The position numbers and the translations under genes were made by a program. A DNA stretch of 64,000 nt, taken from the NCBI GenBank assembly GCA_003024785.1, contig PUQB01000011.1:1164708-1228707 (forward strand), read 5' to 3'. Every line of letters begins with the position of its first letter. Positions within the stretch are counted from its first letter, which is position 1. The notes below the pieces were generated by a model. That model had not been told where the DNA came from. It did not search any database and saw nothing but the letters and a program-made list of their open reading frames with translations. Positions 23,401 through 34,609 of this stretch are shown one piece after another. This stretch comes from Selaginella tamariscina. Taxonomy: Eukaryota; Streptophyta; Lycopodiopsida; Selaginellales; Selaginellaceae.

Positions 23401-23713
23401 TACTGTGGATATTGCTCACAAAAGTTTTCAAGATTCTTCTTTCTGAGACACGTATCCAAGTAATTCACTAGCTCCATGCGATGCGACAGAGGTTAGTTTG
23501 ACAGCAACCATGGTTGTTCCAATGCGCTTCTCATTTAGTTTGAAATATGGCCAAGTTAATTCCAGAATCCCCCTGCCCATCTCTTCTCCTGCTCTCGTCT
23601 TCAATATCACCTCAATTCCACATCTGATGATTAATTGATTAATTCTTTAAACACATATCCGAGTATAACAGATTTTATTTTAATTCTTACCCAAAATTTG
23701 ACGACGACTCCAT
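20409..23713 (-). pseudogene. ParB-like / possible methyltransferase-tail gene, copy 2 (best preserved)
   Basis: Start ATG at 23713 (MESSSNFG), donor GTAAG, then an exon with GIEVILKTRAGEEMGRGILE. The long exon (23186-22008 open frame, 392 codons) holds NFNYRPLNQEHVAELMEKMK, PHNAILCAYYE, TPEQMRKVQ and YYIISGQHTITAAQRLL (about 22342-22391). The next exon resumes as RVEEIIAVDFAQVGGKETSF after an in-frame splice near 22017. The tail has DAWVFDYYTRGSVLKDCYL and VFAIEKDK and ends after KRPKPSSPH at 20409. Defects: TGG to TGA near 21910, and replacement of about 40 codons near 23165-23474 by FCP1-like sequence. ParB-family proteins bind palindromic parS sites and CTP in bacteria; that this protein binds the neighbouring palindromes is my inference. 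Confidence 0.55.
23165..23474 (-). pseudogene. Inserted C-terminal segment of the FCP1-like gene
   Basis: Within the ParB-like copy 2, sequence reading ASELLGYVSQKEES, then MKDSNRALYNIILKKHHSLDE and CRPGLITSYVLTRMATSNCI, matches 38380-38680 downstream of VVDDSPQKAML in the plus-strand FCP1-like copy. It replaces the ParB-gene sequence present at 15365-15465 (copy 1) and 63890-63980 (copy 4). It is therefore a mosaic made by recombination or gene conversion. Confidence 0.65.
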
Positions 23714-23867
23714 ATTAATGACTTAATCTCCTTTTAATTAAATCGTACTTCTGCAAAAAGATACACTATAAATACAAATCATATAAAAACGCACACACAC
23801 TTGTATAAACCCAAATATATAAAAATAATACACAAAGAGAAGTGGACGGAATTAACTGTCCAAAGTT

Positions 23868-23928
23868 CACATTTGTGCTAGTGCAAAAGAAAGATAACAT
23901 TTCGTTTTAGAACTACCACAAATGTGAG
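23868..23928. promoter_or_regulatory. Inverted repeat upstream of ParB-like gene (copy 2)
   Basis: CACATTTGTG (23868-23877) faces CACAAATGTGAG (23917-23928). Same position and spacing class as the pair at 14917-14979. Confidence 0.45.
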
Positions 23929-24049
23929 CTCTGGACAGTTTTACATAGATTCCTAGCTTTTACTCGAAATATTATGATAAGATGATAAAAATAAATAAAA
24001 TGAGATATGTAACTTATATATACTAATACACATATATATTCATATGGAA

Positions 24050-24936
24050 GGTGCGGCGAGATTAATCTTACCACCCCTTCAATGCCTCCTGAAAGAGTGG
24101 CGGGATTAATCTCACCACCTTTCTGGAGGCCTTGAACGGGAGTGCGGGATTAATTCTGGCACCCTTCTCGGTCTCAGAGAGAACTTGACAGGATTTATTT
24201 GGCACACCCCTTCAGTGGCTCCAGAAAGGCTGCGGGATTAATCTCGCCCACCATGTAAGGGATGGTCAAATGAATCTCGCCACCCTTCCTAGTCCCCTCC
24301 ATTGGTATGTTGTAAACCTTCTACGTCTCAGACAGAAACGTTTGGGATTGGTCCGACTCACTAATGGAGAAAAAAGGAAAGGGTGGCGGGATTCATCCCT
24401 CCAATAGGCATTGAAGGCTCGGTAGGATTAATCCTGCCGCCCAGGCCCTTCACTCGAGCCCTAGACGGTGGGATTAATCCCGCTGAACGCCAATGCCCTG
24501 CACGGAATCGGGCAGGATTAATCCCGCCGCCTAGGCCCTTCAGGCATGCCTTTGGTGGCAGGATAAATTCCGCCTGATTCCGCGCAGGGCATACATACGC
24601 GGCGGGATTAATCCCGCCGCTTAGGCCCTTCACTCGGCCCTAGGCAGCGGGATTAATCCCGCTGGACGCCAATGCCCTGTGCGGAATCCGGCGGGATTAA
24701 TCCCACCGCCTAGGCCCTTCAGACAGGCCAATGGCAACGGGATAAATCCCGTCAGATTCTGCACAAGGCATGTGTAGGCGGCGGGATTAATCTCGCCGCT
24801 CATGAGGCTAACCGAATAACCTGCCTAAAATGGTGACGAAATTACTCATAAGGCTAACCAAATAGCCTGCCTAAAGGCGGCGGGATTAATCCCGTTGCCA
24901 AGGGTCTAACCATATAGCGGCGGGATTAATCCCACC
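24050..24936. repeat. Palindrome array B (inverted copy 2)
   Basis: About 18 palindromes with the same linkers as array B copy 1 (TAGGCCCTTCA, ATGCCCTGC), read in the opposite direction. A perfect GGCGGGATTAATCCCGCC is at 24601-24618. The array ends at the border of a dinucleotide microsatellite. Confidence 0.9.
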
Positions 24937-24937
24937 G

Positions 24938-24991
<54 letters not shown>

Positions 24992-25386
24992 TAATATATA
25001 TATATATATGTATATGTGTGTGTAGGAGAGTGCGTGTATGTGCCAAAGATAGACAAATCAGATAAAATTATACTGATACACACACACATATGTATATGTA
25101 TATGTATATCGTATGTGTGTGCTAAATAAATTAAATTATACAGATACTGGTACACATAATATATGTATGTATATATGTACATAGGTATATATATATTATA
25201 TGTGTATATGTATATCGTGTGTATGCGTGTGTGAAACAAATAAAATCATATAGATAAACAAACACACACACACACACACACATATATATACATGAGTGTG
25301 CATGTGTGTGCGAGAGATACAATTAACAAATCAATAAAATTATACAGATACACACACACACATATATATATGTGTGTGTGTGTATC

Positions 25387-25417
<31 letters not shown>

Positions 25418-25870
25418 TATATAATATTATTATATATATATATGTATGTATAGGGGTGTGCGTGTGTGTGAGAGAAATAGATAAATAAATAAAATTATAC
25501 AGATACCGGTACACATAATATATGTATGTATATTATATGTATATAGGTATATATATAGTGTGTGTGTTGTGTGTGTGTGTGTGTATGTATATCGTGAGTA
25601 TGCATGTGTGAGCAAAACAAATAAAATCATATAAATAAACAGGAGTGTGCGTGCGTGTGCAAGAGATAAAATTAATAAATTAATATAATTATACAGATAC
25701 ACAAACACAAACACACACAGATATATATATATATATATCTGTGTCATTATATATGTGTGTGTGTTGTGCGTGCGTGTGTGTATGTATACGAGTGTGCGTG
25801 TGTGTGCGAGAGATAGAGATCTAAATTATATTATTAAGATATACACACATATAAATATATATGTGAATAA
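24937..25870. repeat. (CA)n/(TA)n/(GT)n microsatellite tract
   Basis: Long runs of CA, TA and GT alternate with recurring modules such as AAATTATACAGATAC and GTGTGCGTGTGTGTGCGAGAGATA. Open frames across it encode only Thr/His/Tyr/Ile-rich strings and are artefacts. The left arm has only about 60 bp here, so the tract expanded (or was lost) after the arms formed. Confidence 0.85.
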
Positions 25871-27120
25871 AAATAAATAAATAAACTCAGGAGTGTGCGT
25901 GTGAGAGAGAGAGAGATCTCACCTGTGTGTGAGAGAGAAGGAGATTTCACAACCGCCGCCTCCGCCGCCTTACTTCTTGAAACCCTAGGAATATACCAAA
26001 ACCCTAAAAGAAATAGAATATATATTAACCCTAATCGAATATTCCTTCTAAAAATATACTTAAACCGTAAAAAGAATAAATTATAAATTCGCCCTAAACG
26101 AATATCTTTCATTATATTATTAGCGTGTGCGTGGTGTATCACATACACCTCAAGAATAAAAATCATGCAAGGGTTTAACATGTGTGTGTCCATGAGAGTG
26201 TTAAAGTTTCACGTGCAGCGATACATATATACACACATAGTATTATACACATAAACATACATACATATTAGTACATATTAATATTAGAGAGACAGAGTAC
26301 ATGATCATGCATGGTGTGTATGTATGAAATAAGAGTGACAATACATATTATGAATCATGCATGGTGTGTATGTTTGAGAGAAGAGAGACAGTACATATTA
26401 ATATGGATCATGCATGGTGTGTATGTATGAAAGAAGAGAAAGAGTGTTAACAAATTAAATTCATACATATTGCATATATTAGTACACACATATACATACA
26501 CGTGTATACATACGGACATACATACATATTAAATGTGTAAATTCAATGTGTTACATAGGGTTTAGGGTTTAGGGTTAGGATGGATCATGCATGGTGTTTA
26601 TCTATTAGAGAAGTGAGTGTTATGCACAGCTATACATTATACATATTACATATATTATAACGTCAGTACATATTATGGATCATGCATGGTGTGTATGTAT
26701 GAGAAAAGAGACAAGGCTACATATTATGGATCATGATCATGCATGGTGTGTATGCATAAGAGAAGGGATTATGCATGGTGACACTGTCTATGTATGAGAG
26801 AAGAGATAGAGTGTTAACAAATGAAAATTGTACACATTGCATATATTAGTACACATATATACATACACACGTGTATACACACAGACATACATATATATTA
26901 CATGTGTAAATTCAATGTGTTACATACACACAGACTGAGTACATATATATCATACATGCGTTGAACATGATGTTTTTCAATAAAGAAGCAACATATAATT
27001 TCTCAAGTTTGGTTTAGGGTAATGTGCATGTGTGTGCATATGTGTCTCTGTAAGTGCTTCTAATGTGTGTGCACATGTATATATAAATTTATGATTGTGT
27101 TATATATGTGTGCAAAACAA
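25871..27120. repeat. Minisatellite-like region with GATCATGCATGGTGTGTATG units
   Basis: GGATCATGCATGGTGTGTATG followed by TATGAGAGAAGAGA recurs about seven times between 26300 and 26810 at irregular spacing. ACCCTAAAAGAAATA and a plant telomere-like AGGGTTTAGGGTTTAGGG (about 26558) also occur. Related sequence lies at 44640-44768, 50877-51250, and inverted near 59750-59990. No gene seen. Confidence 0.65.
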
Positions 27121-27723
27121 ACATCGAATAATTAAGAAAATAATATTAATAAACACACTATGAACATATTTTAAATTATACATAATAATATATGATTTTA
27201 GCTAATATATAGCCATATATAGTTTTAATAATATATATTAATTTAATATTGATAATAAGGTTTAACATTGGAATATTTTTGAAATAATAAGAAATTAATT
27301 GAGAAAATCCCATTAATATATACAAATGTAGATCAAGTACTAAAATAATTATCTAAATTAATTATGATAATCATATTTAATATTGAAATATTCTTGGAAT
27401 AATAAGAAAATAATAAAGAATATCGCATTAATATAAAGAAGATTAATTACTCAAGTAATTAAGAAAATGATATTAATATACACACTATGAACATATTTTA
27501 AATTATACATAATAAAACATCATTTTATCTAATATATAGTCATATATAGTTTTAATAATATATATTAATTTAATATTGATAATAAGGTTTAACATAGGAT
27601 ATTCTTGAAATAATAAGAAATTAATTGAGAAAATCCCATTAATATATACAAATGTAGAATAATTACTAAGATAATTAAGAATAAAACTAATTTAATTATA
27701 ATAATTAGGTTTAATATTGGAAT
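27121..27723. other. AT-rich spacer, right arm, left of the gypsy insertion
   Basis: Inverted copy of 13090-13640, with the same AAGAAAATAATAAAGAATAT and CCCATTAATATA modules. It continues at 33855 beyond the Ty3/gypsy insertion. Confidence 0.65.
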
Positions 27724-28130
27724 TGTAAGGATCATGGGTTATTTTTTTAGTTTTTTTTACCTTTCACGGACTTGAACCCGAGACCTTTTGGCTAACACAC
27801 ATGTGTTAACCAACTGGTCCGTATGATCCTGGATGCTGAACTACACCATCAACAGCAAGGCGTATATTCATACGCATGTTCCAGACCATTGTGGACCACA
27901 CATTCCAGACCAGTTGTGGATCACACATTCCAGACCAGTTGTGGACCATACAATCCTCAGGACCTCAGATATATAAACAGGGTTCCAGTTCCAGGTTTCT
28001 CAGAATCATTCAACACCAGTCTTCGGCCTTGTGTTTCATTTTGTATTCATTTCTTTCTTGAATACAATCTCCTCCTTTCAAGGTTCCACCCTTGTTCTAA
28101 AGGTTTCGCCCTTTGCACAAGGTCGTGACA
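27724..28130 (+). repeat. 5' LTR of the Ty3/gypsy element
   Basis: TG...CA borders, 407 bp. It shares with the 3' LTR the ATATATAAACAGGGTTCCAG stretch, which could be the promoter and start region, and a CTTGAATACAATCTCCTCC block near the end. I could not recognise a standard tRNA primer site directly downstream. Confidence 0.9.
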
Positions 28131-28286
28131 GTTTGAATGATTCTGGTAGTGACAAGCTTCTGTTTCCGCTTGTCATCGATCCCATTTTCTTTCTTTCTCT
28201 TTCAATTTTCTTTTCGATTTTTTCTTTTCTTTTTCTTTTCTGATTTTCTTCTCTTTTTCTTTTTGATTTTTCTTCTTCGACTCATC

Positions 28287-29190
28287 ATGTCCGAGCATGC
28301 TCTTCATGAGCAAGTTGCTGCCCTCCAGCAGCAGCTCGAACAACTACACCTGGAGAATGATCAGCTCCGACAGCGTGCGAATTCTCCAGAGCCAAAGATC
28401 AGCATGCCCGAAAAGTTCGATGGTACCCGATCGAAGTTCCGAGGTTTTCTCAATCAAGTTCGTCTGCGGATCGTGATGCAGCCGAGGCGCTACAGCACAG
28501 AACCCATTAAGGTTGGATTGATCGGGTCGCTGCTTTCTGGTTCTGCTCTTTCATGGTTCTCAGCCTTGCTGGAGAACAATGATCCGATCCTTGGGAATTT
28601 TGACGAGTTTGTGGAACGGTTCACGGCGATGTTCAGTGACGTGGATCGTGAGAGTGCTGCCATCACCAAACTCCGTCAGCTTCACCAAGGGGGTATGTCG
28701 GTAGCAGAGTACGCATCGAAGTTTCAACTTCTTGCTTGTGATGTCACATGGGGAGATCGTGCTCTCAAGGAGGTTTTCGGTCGGGGTTGCAGGACGAGGT
28801 CAAAGACATGTTGCTGAATTTTGCGGTTCCGGAAACCCTCACCAGCATGATCGAGTTGGCAATTCGTTGTGACAACCGGTTGATCGAGCGGAAACAAGAA
28901 CGTCGGCATCCTTCTTTCTTCTTGGTGCCGTCTTCTTCCATTTCTGCAGTCCCTGTTCCCTCATCTGCTGATTCATCATCTTCCTCAGTAGAACCATCCC
29001 GATGGAATTAGGGCGATCACGCCGAGGCAAGCTTTTGCCAACCGAACGTCAGAAGCGGATTCAGTACAAGCTTTGTTTGTACTGTGGGGACCCGTACCAC
29101 AAGTTGGAGAATTGTCATCGACGTCCAAAACAAGCTCGTGAAGTGGCCCTTGCTGTGCTGCCGGGAAACGAGAAGATCCAGCCCGAATAG
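28287..29190 (+). CDS. gag: gag polyprotein region (frameshifted)
   Basis: Starts MSEHALHEQVAALQQQLEQL, a predicted coiled coil, then ISMPEKFDGTRSKFRGFLNQ and SALSWFSALLE, typical of Ty3/gypsy capsid (retrotrans_gag). A frameshift near 28770 moves the frame to EVKDMLLNFAVPETLTSM. After a stop near 29010 and a second frame change a zinc knuckle CLYCGDPYHKLENC (CX2CX4HX4C, about 29068-29110) follows. Gag forms the cytoplasmic particle that packages element RNA; the knuckle binds RNA. A TAG at 29188-29190 ends the knuckle frame. Confidence 0.85.
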
Positions 29191-29291
29191 GAGCCGTCCG
29201 GCTGGATTGCCGTGGAACAACTCATGTTCCTCAAGGCTCTTCACTCATAACATCTTCCCTTCCTCATCTTGGATCCATTCCATCCACGAAG

Positions 29292-32258
29292 GTGTGCAAG
29301 CCGTTCCATGTTCCGGTGCAGCTGAAGACACCAGAGGTGGAGTTCTCTGGTAAAGCTTTGGTGGATAGCGGAGCGAACGCAAATTTCATCGACAAGAATT
29401 TTGCTGTCAAGCACGGGATCCGTCTACATCCTTTGAAGACTCCTGGTTCTGTACGGGTCGTTGATGGAAGATATCAAATCTGGAGCGGTAATAAATGACA
29501 CGGAGTTCGTTGAGGTCGTTGCTTGCGGTGCTGTGTGCAACATCTCCTTCAGTGTTGTTTCTATTCCAGACTCTACGATTATCCTTGGTTTGCCGTGGAT
29601 CGAGTTGGTGGATCCTGGTTGGAGAGAACGTTTCATGAACAGTTTCCCAGCTGTTTCAACTCCAGCCACACTCTTTGATTCCGATCCTGTTCCAGTTCCT
29701 CCTCCACTTCGAGTCTCGCATATCACCTTGAAGCAGTTCAAGAAAGATAGCCGACATGACCCAGCATCCGTGTTCGCGATCAAAGTCTATCCCTGCTCTG
29801 CTAAGGATGTTTCTGTTCCTCCTGCCTTACCAAAGCAGTATGCCGATTTCGCAGACGTCTTCGACAAAAAGAAAGCTTCTGCCTTGCCACCGCACCGTGA
29901 GTACGACTGTCCTATCGATCTCGTTGAGGGTAAGCAGCCGTCCTCCGGTCCCATTTACGGTCTCTCACCAACAGAGTTGGAGACATTGAGGAAATACATT
30001 GAGGAGAATCTTGTCACCGGATTTATCCGTCATTCGCGATCACCGGCTGGTGCTCCAGTATTCTTTGTTTCCAAGAAGGATGGAAGTCTCCGGCTCGTGG
30101 TGGACTACCGAGATCTGAATAAGGTCACCATTCCAAACAAGTATCCTCTCCCGCTCGTCTCCGACATGCTCGAACGTCTTTCTGGTGCCCGGTACTTCAC
30201 AAAGATCGATTTAAGAGGAGCGTACAATCTCATCCGAATTCGAGAAGGGGACGAGTGGAAAACAGCTTTCCGTACACGCTACGGACATTTCGAGTACGTA
30301 GTAATGCCGTTCGGCCTGACAAATGCACCTGCTGTGTTCCAGCACATGGCTAACGATATTTTCGGGACTTCTTGGATTTGTTTGTCATCATGTACCTAGA
30401 CGACATCCTGATATTTTCCAAGACTCGAGAAGAACACGAACGGCATGTACGGTTAGTCTTGGAGAGGCTCCGGAAGCACCACTTGTTTGCCAAGTTGGAG
30501 AAGTGCTCTTTCAGTCAGCAGTCTGTCGAGTTCCTGGGGTACATCATTTCAGCTGAAGGTGTTCACATGGATCCTGCAAAAGTCCGGACTGTATTGGAGT
30601 GGGAGAGACCATCAAATGTTCGTGATGTTCGATGTTTCCTCGGGTTTGCGAACTTCTATCGACGTTTCGTTCGGGATTTCTCCAAGATTGCATTGCCATT
30701 GACGAAGTTGACTGGCAAGGATGTTCCATTTGTCTGGTCCTCTGAGGCTGAGGAGGCGTTCGAGTTCCTAAAGAAGGCGTTCACCTCGGCACCTGTTCTT
30801 ATCCATCCTGACCCTGCGAAGCCATATTTCGTGGAAGCTGATGCCTCTGACTTCGCCATTGGTGGAGTGTTGTCCCAGGAAGGTCCAGATCATCTTCTCC
30901 ATCCCATTGCTTTCCATTCCCGCAAGTTCACTGCACCTGAGATCAACTACGATGTCTACAACAAGGAGCTGCTGGCGATCGTCGATGCCTTTGAGGAGTG
31001 GTGCAGATTCCTTGAAGGTTCCCCGCATGTGGTTAAGGTGTATTGTGATCACAAGAACCTCCAGTACTGGGCAACAGCACGAGTTCTCAATCGACGTCAG
31101 GCGCGATGGGCACAGTCTTTGTCCCGGTTCCGATACGTGATTATTCATCGTCCCGGTCGTCTAAATGGCAAAGCAGATGCCTTATCTCGTCGCAGTTACC
31201 TAGCTCCAGTACCAGGTGAAATCCGATTTGATCAACAAGAACAAGTCATCCTGAGCTCCGACCAGTTGTTGGTAAACGCGCTTTCCCGTTCTTCTGCTCC
31301 AGTTGACACTTCGTTTTTGGATCTAATCCGAGAAAATCTCCCTCAAGACGAGTTTGCTCGTGATGTCCTTGCACATGTTCGACGAGTTCAGCCATTGTCT
31401 TCAGGGTCACAACTACGAGATTATGCTGCTTTCCATCTTCATAATGGGTTGCTGTACCACCACATCCAAATCTATGTTCCGGACGGAGAACTGAGGTTGC
31501 GAGCTGTCCAACACTGCCATGACAACACAGCTGCAGGACATTTTGGCATTCGGAAGACGATCGAGCTGGTACAACGGGTGTTCTGGTGGCCTCGGCTTCG
31601 CGTGTATGTTGAGAGATTTGTGCGATCTTGTGACACGTGCCAGCGTACAAAGCTTCCTCGTCATCGACCGGTTGGACTACTACAGCCTCTTCCTATTGCT
31701 CAGCGGCCATGGTCATCCATCACCATGGATTTCCTCACGGATTTACCGCCTTCTAGAGGGTTTGATGCTGTCCTAGTCATTGTTGATCGGTTCTCTAAGA
31801 TGGCGCACTTTGTTCCCTGCAACAAGACATGTTCGGGTCCTGATGCTGCAGATCTGGTGTACCGGGAGGTGTTCCGTCTTCATGGTCTTCCTGATGAACT
31901 TGTCACTGATCGAGGTCCCCAGTTCACTTCGGCATTCTGGCGGAGATTCCTAGATCGGCTACGTATCACCGGGAAGCTGTCTACTGCACATCATCCTGAA
32001 ACAGATGGACAATCGGAGCGCACGATTCAGACTCTGGAACAATATCTCCGGTGTTTCATTTCTCATCTGCAAGATGATTGGGTCGATCTCCTTCCTGCTG
32101 CCGAGTTCGCGTACAACAACACGGCACACTCATCCATAGGTGTGTCGCCATTTTTGCGTTCTCTGGTGTTCATCCTCGCTGGTCCTACAGCTTGCCCGTG
32201 GTTCCTGGCCTCACCACTGCTGCCGATGATCGTGTTGAGCATCTCGACAGGTCCATGA
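29292..32258 (+). CDS. pol: pol polyprotein region: protease, reverse transcriptase, RNase H, integrase (frameshifted)
   Basis: Aspartic protease motif [13 protein letters not shown] lies near 29355. Reverse transcriptase runs from about 29970 ([34 protein letters not shown]) to the catalytic YLDD at about 30390; a one-base frame change at about 30365 separates the two parts. RNase H starts at [13 protein letters not shown] (about 30830). The integrase zinc finger has H-H-C-C (HCHDN, HFGIRK, CDTC) near 31515-31640. The integrase core shows D (TMDFLTDLP), D (VTDRGPQF) and E ([14 protein letters not shown]). A frame change near 32150 breaks the link to the chromodomain. Order PR-RT-RH-INT identifies Ty3/gypsy. 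Confidence 0.9.
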
Positions 32259-32499
32259 AGAAGTGCAGCATCATCTTCAACGCGCTCGGGATTTGCAACA
32301 ACAAGCTGCTGATCGTTCCCGTTCCTCTCCTCCAGCATTCACAATTGGTGACGTCAAGTGTGGCCACCTCCCTGTGCAATTGGCTATCAACGTTGGCCCC
32401 TGTGACAAGCTGGACTATCAACGCTTGGGGCCATTTCGCATCATCAAAAACTCTCTGATGTGACGTTTCGTCTCGAGCTTCCGCCAACCATCCGGATCC

Positions 32500-33440
32500 A
32501 TCCCTGTGTTCCATGTTTCTTTGTTGGAGCCTTATCATGCTCCTTCTGAACCTGGCCAACTTCTTCCACCACCTCCTCCAGTTACAGTTGCTGGTGAACC
32601 TGAGTTCGAGGTTGCTGCAATTCTTGACTCCAAACTTGTTCGTGGTCAGCTTCACTATTTCGTGGACTGGATCGGTTATCCACCTGGCAAATGAACCTGG
32701 CAACTTCTTCCACCACCTCCTCCAGTTACAGTTGCTGGTGAACCTGAGTTCGAGGTTGCTGCAATTCTTGACTCCAACTTGTTCGTGGTCAGCTTCACTA
32801 TTTCGTGGACTGGATCGGTTATCCACCTGGCAATGAACCTGGCCAACTTCTTCCACCACCTCCTCCAGTTACAGTTGCTGGTGAACCTGAGTTCGAGGTT
32901 GCTGCAATTCTTGACTCCAAACTTATTCGTGGTCAGCTTCACTATTTCGTGGACTGGATCGGTTATCCACCTGGCAAATGCACTTGGGAGCCTGTTGCTC
33001 ATCTTGTTCATGCTCTTGATCTTGTTGCCGAGTTCCATCGAAACGAGCTTCCGCCAACCATCCGGATCCATCCCATGGTTTCTTTGTTGGAGCCTTATCA
33101 TGCTCCTTCTGAACCTGGCCAACTTCTTCCACCACCTCCTTCAGTTACAGTTACTGGTGAACCTGAGTTCGAGGTTGCTGCAATTCTTGACTCCAAACTT
33201 GTTCGTGGTCAGCTTCACTATTTCGTGGACTGGATCGGTTATCCACTTGGCAAATGCACTTTGTTCGTGGTTAGCTTCACTATTTCGTGGACTGGATCGG
33301 TTATCCACTTGACAAATGCACTTGGGAGCCTGCTGCTCATCTTGTTCATGCTCTTGATCTTGTTGCCGAGTTCCATCAACGATGATATCCTGCAAAACCT
33401 GGACCGAGTTCCATCAACGATATATCCTGCAAACCTGGAC
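32500..33440 (+). repeat. Tandemly duplicated chromodomain segment at the pol C terminus
   Basis: The block encoding EPEFEVAAILDSKLV, GQLHYFVDWIGYPPG and the preceding proline-rich lead occurs four times (starting near 32560, 32700, 32840 and 33115), about 133-140 bp each, with one extra partial repeat near 33260. Only the third and fourth are followed by CTWEP-type endings. Chromodomains of chromoviruses guide integration to chromatin marks. A normal element has one; the extra units are out of register and probably not all translated. Confidence 0.8.
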
Positions 33441-33464
33441 CAGTGACACGCAGTGCTCGTCATC

Positions 33465-33478
33465 AAAGGGGGAGATAG
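33465..33478 (+). promoter_or_regulatory. Polypurine tract of the Ty3/gypsy element
   Basis: AAAGGGGGAGATAG lies immediately before the 3' LTR, the expected place for plus-strand priming. Confidence 0.75.
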
Positions 33479-33854
33479 TGTAAGGATCACGGGTTATTTT
33501 TTTGTCTTTCACGAGACTTGAACCCGAGACCTTCTGACTAACACACACATGTGTTAACCAACTGGTCCGTATGATCCTAGATGCTAAACTACACATCAAT
33601 AGCAAAGGCGTATATTCATACGCATGTTCCAGACCAATTGTGGATCACACATTCCAAATCAGTTGTGGACCATACAATCCTCAGGACCTCAGATATATAA
33701 ATAGGGTTCCAGTTCCAGGTTTCTCAGAATCATTCAACACCAGTCTTCGGCCTTGTGTTTCATTTTGTATTCATTTCTTTCTTGAATACAATCTCCTCCT
33801 TTCAAGGTTCCACCCTTGTTCTAAAGGTTTCGCCCTTTGCACAAGGTCGTGATA
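33479..33854 (+). repeat. 3' LTR of the Ty3/gypsy element
   Basis: 376 bp. It differs from the 5' LTR by scattered changes and lacks one GTGGACCACACATTCCAGACC unit of the short internal repeat that the 5' LTR carries. The divergence indicates an insertion that is not brand new. Confidence 0.9.
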
Positions 33855-34609
33855 GAATATTCTTTGAATTTTAAGAAAATAATAAAGAGTATCCCATTAA
33901 TATTAGAAAATGTAAATTAATTACTCGAGTAATTAAGAAAATAATAATAATAAACAGACTATGAATATATTTTAAACGATACATAATAATATATCAATTT
34001 ATTTATGTATTAGTGTATATATAATAATATAAACTTAATAATATATACTTGAATATTAAGAATGTAAAATAATTACAAAAATTTCATAATATTAAACAGC
34101 TTGAAGTACTTGAATGACATTAAATACAATTTTAAAATACTCATTGGAATTGGAGAGTATATATGTCAGATTGTCAGTTATTTATTTCAACTCATCTTAA
34201 ATTTTCTTTTCTGTTATTTCAAAATTTTGAATTTCTGACATAAATATTGTTGGTCTGACATGTAAATTTAAAAATGTATTTAATTTTCCACTCAAATTCA
34301 GATCTGGTTCTTTCTCCGGCAAGGTTTCTTTATTTCTTTATTTTTCACTTTTCAGATTTTCTTTTTCTTCTTAATGATCAGCTCAGGAGCGATATTAAAT
34401 TGGGTGCGCTATTGTTTATAAGAAAGCACGGCGCCTTCAGTGCTGTTTACAAGTATTATAAACAAATTTAAATATATTTATAAAGATTCACTCTCTTACA
34501 TTCTCTCTTAAATTTTAGAATTTAGGGATTTAGGAATGCATTAGGATTACAATATATGCTGTTAGGATTTATCCCATTTAAATATACTTTTAACTTAATA
34601 TTCTCGGTT
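33855..34609. other. AT-rich spacer, right arm, continued
   Basis: Inverted copy of 12350-13020. The 34274-34471 open frame overlaps the best conserved part, but the frame is not kept in the other copies. It ends at the first palindrome of array A. Confidence 0.6.

Larger units (their letters stand above)
27724..33854 (+). mobile_element. Ty3/gypsy chromovirus-like LTR retrotransposon, near full length
   Basis: Both LTRs begin TGTAAGGATCA; the left ends GTCGTGACA (28130), the right ends GTCGTGATA (33854). The flanks carry a 4-bp duplication GAAT (27720-27723 and 33855-33858), and joining them recreates an AT-rich motif seen elsewhere in the spacer. Inside are gag with a CCHC knuckle, protease, reverse transcriptase, RNase H, integrase and a repeated chromodomain. 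Several frameshifts exist (about 28770, 29190, 30365, 32150), so this copy is probably not autonomous. It is the only element here with all domains present. Confidence 0.92.

Noticed and set aside
20409-23713. Bacterial contamination as source of the ParB-like gene
   Set aside because: The gene has GT-AG introns, AT-rich plant-like flanks and several decayed copies in one locus, which excludes simple contamination.
24991-25747. Several open frames rich in Tyr, Ile, Thr and His
   Set aside because: They are translations of CA/TA microsatellites, with no conservation between copies.
29424-29783. Antisense open frame over protease and reverse transcriptase start
   Set aside because: Shadow of the sense pol gene; no independent motif.
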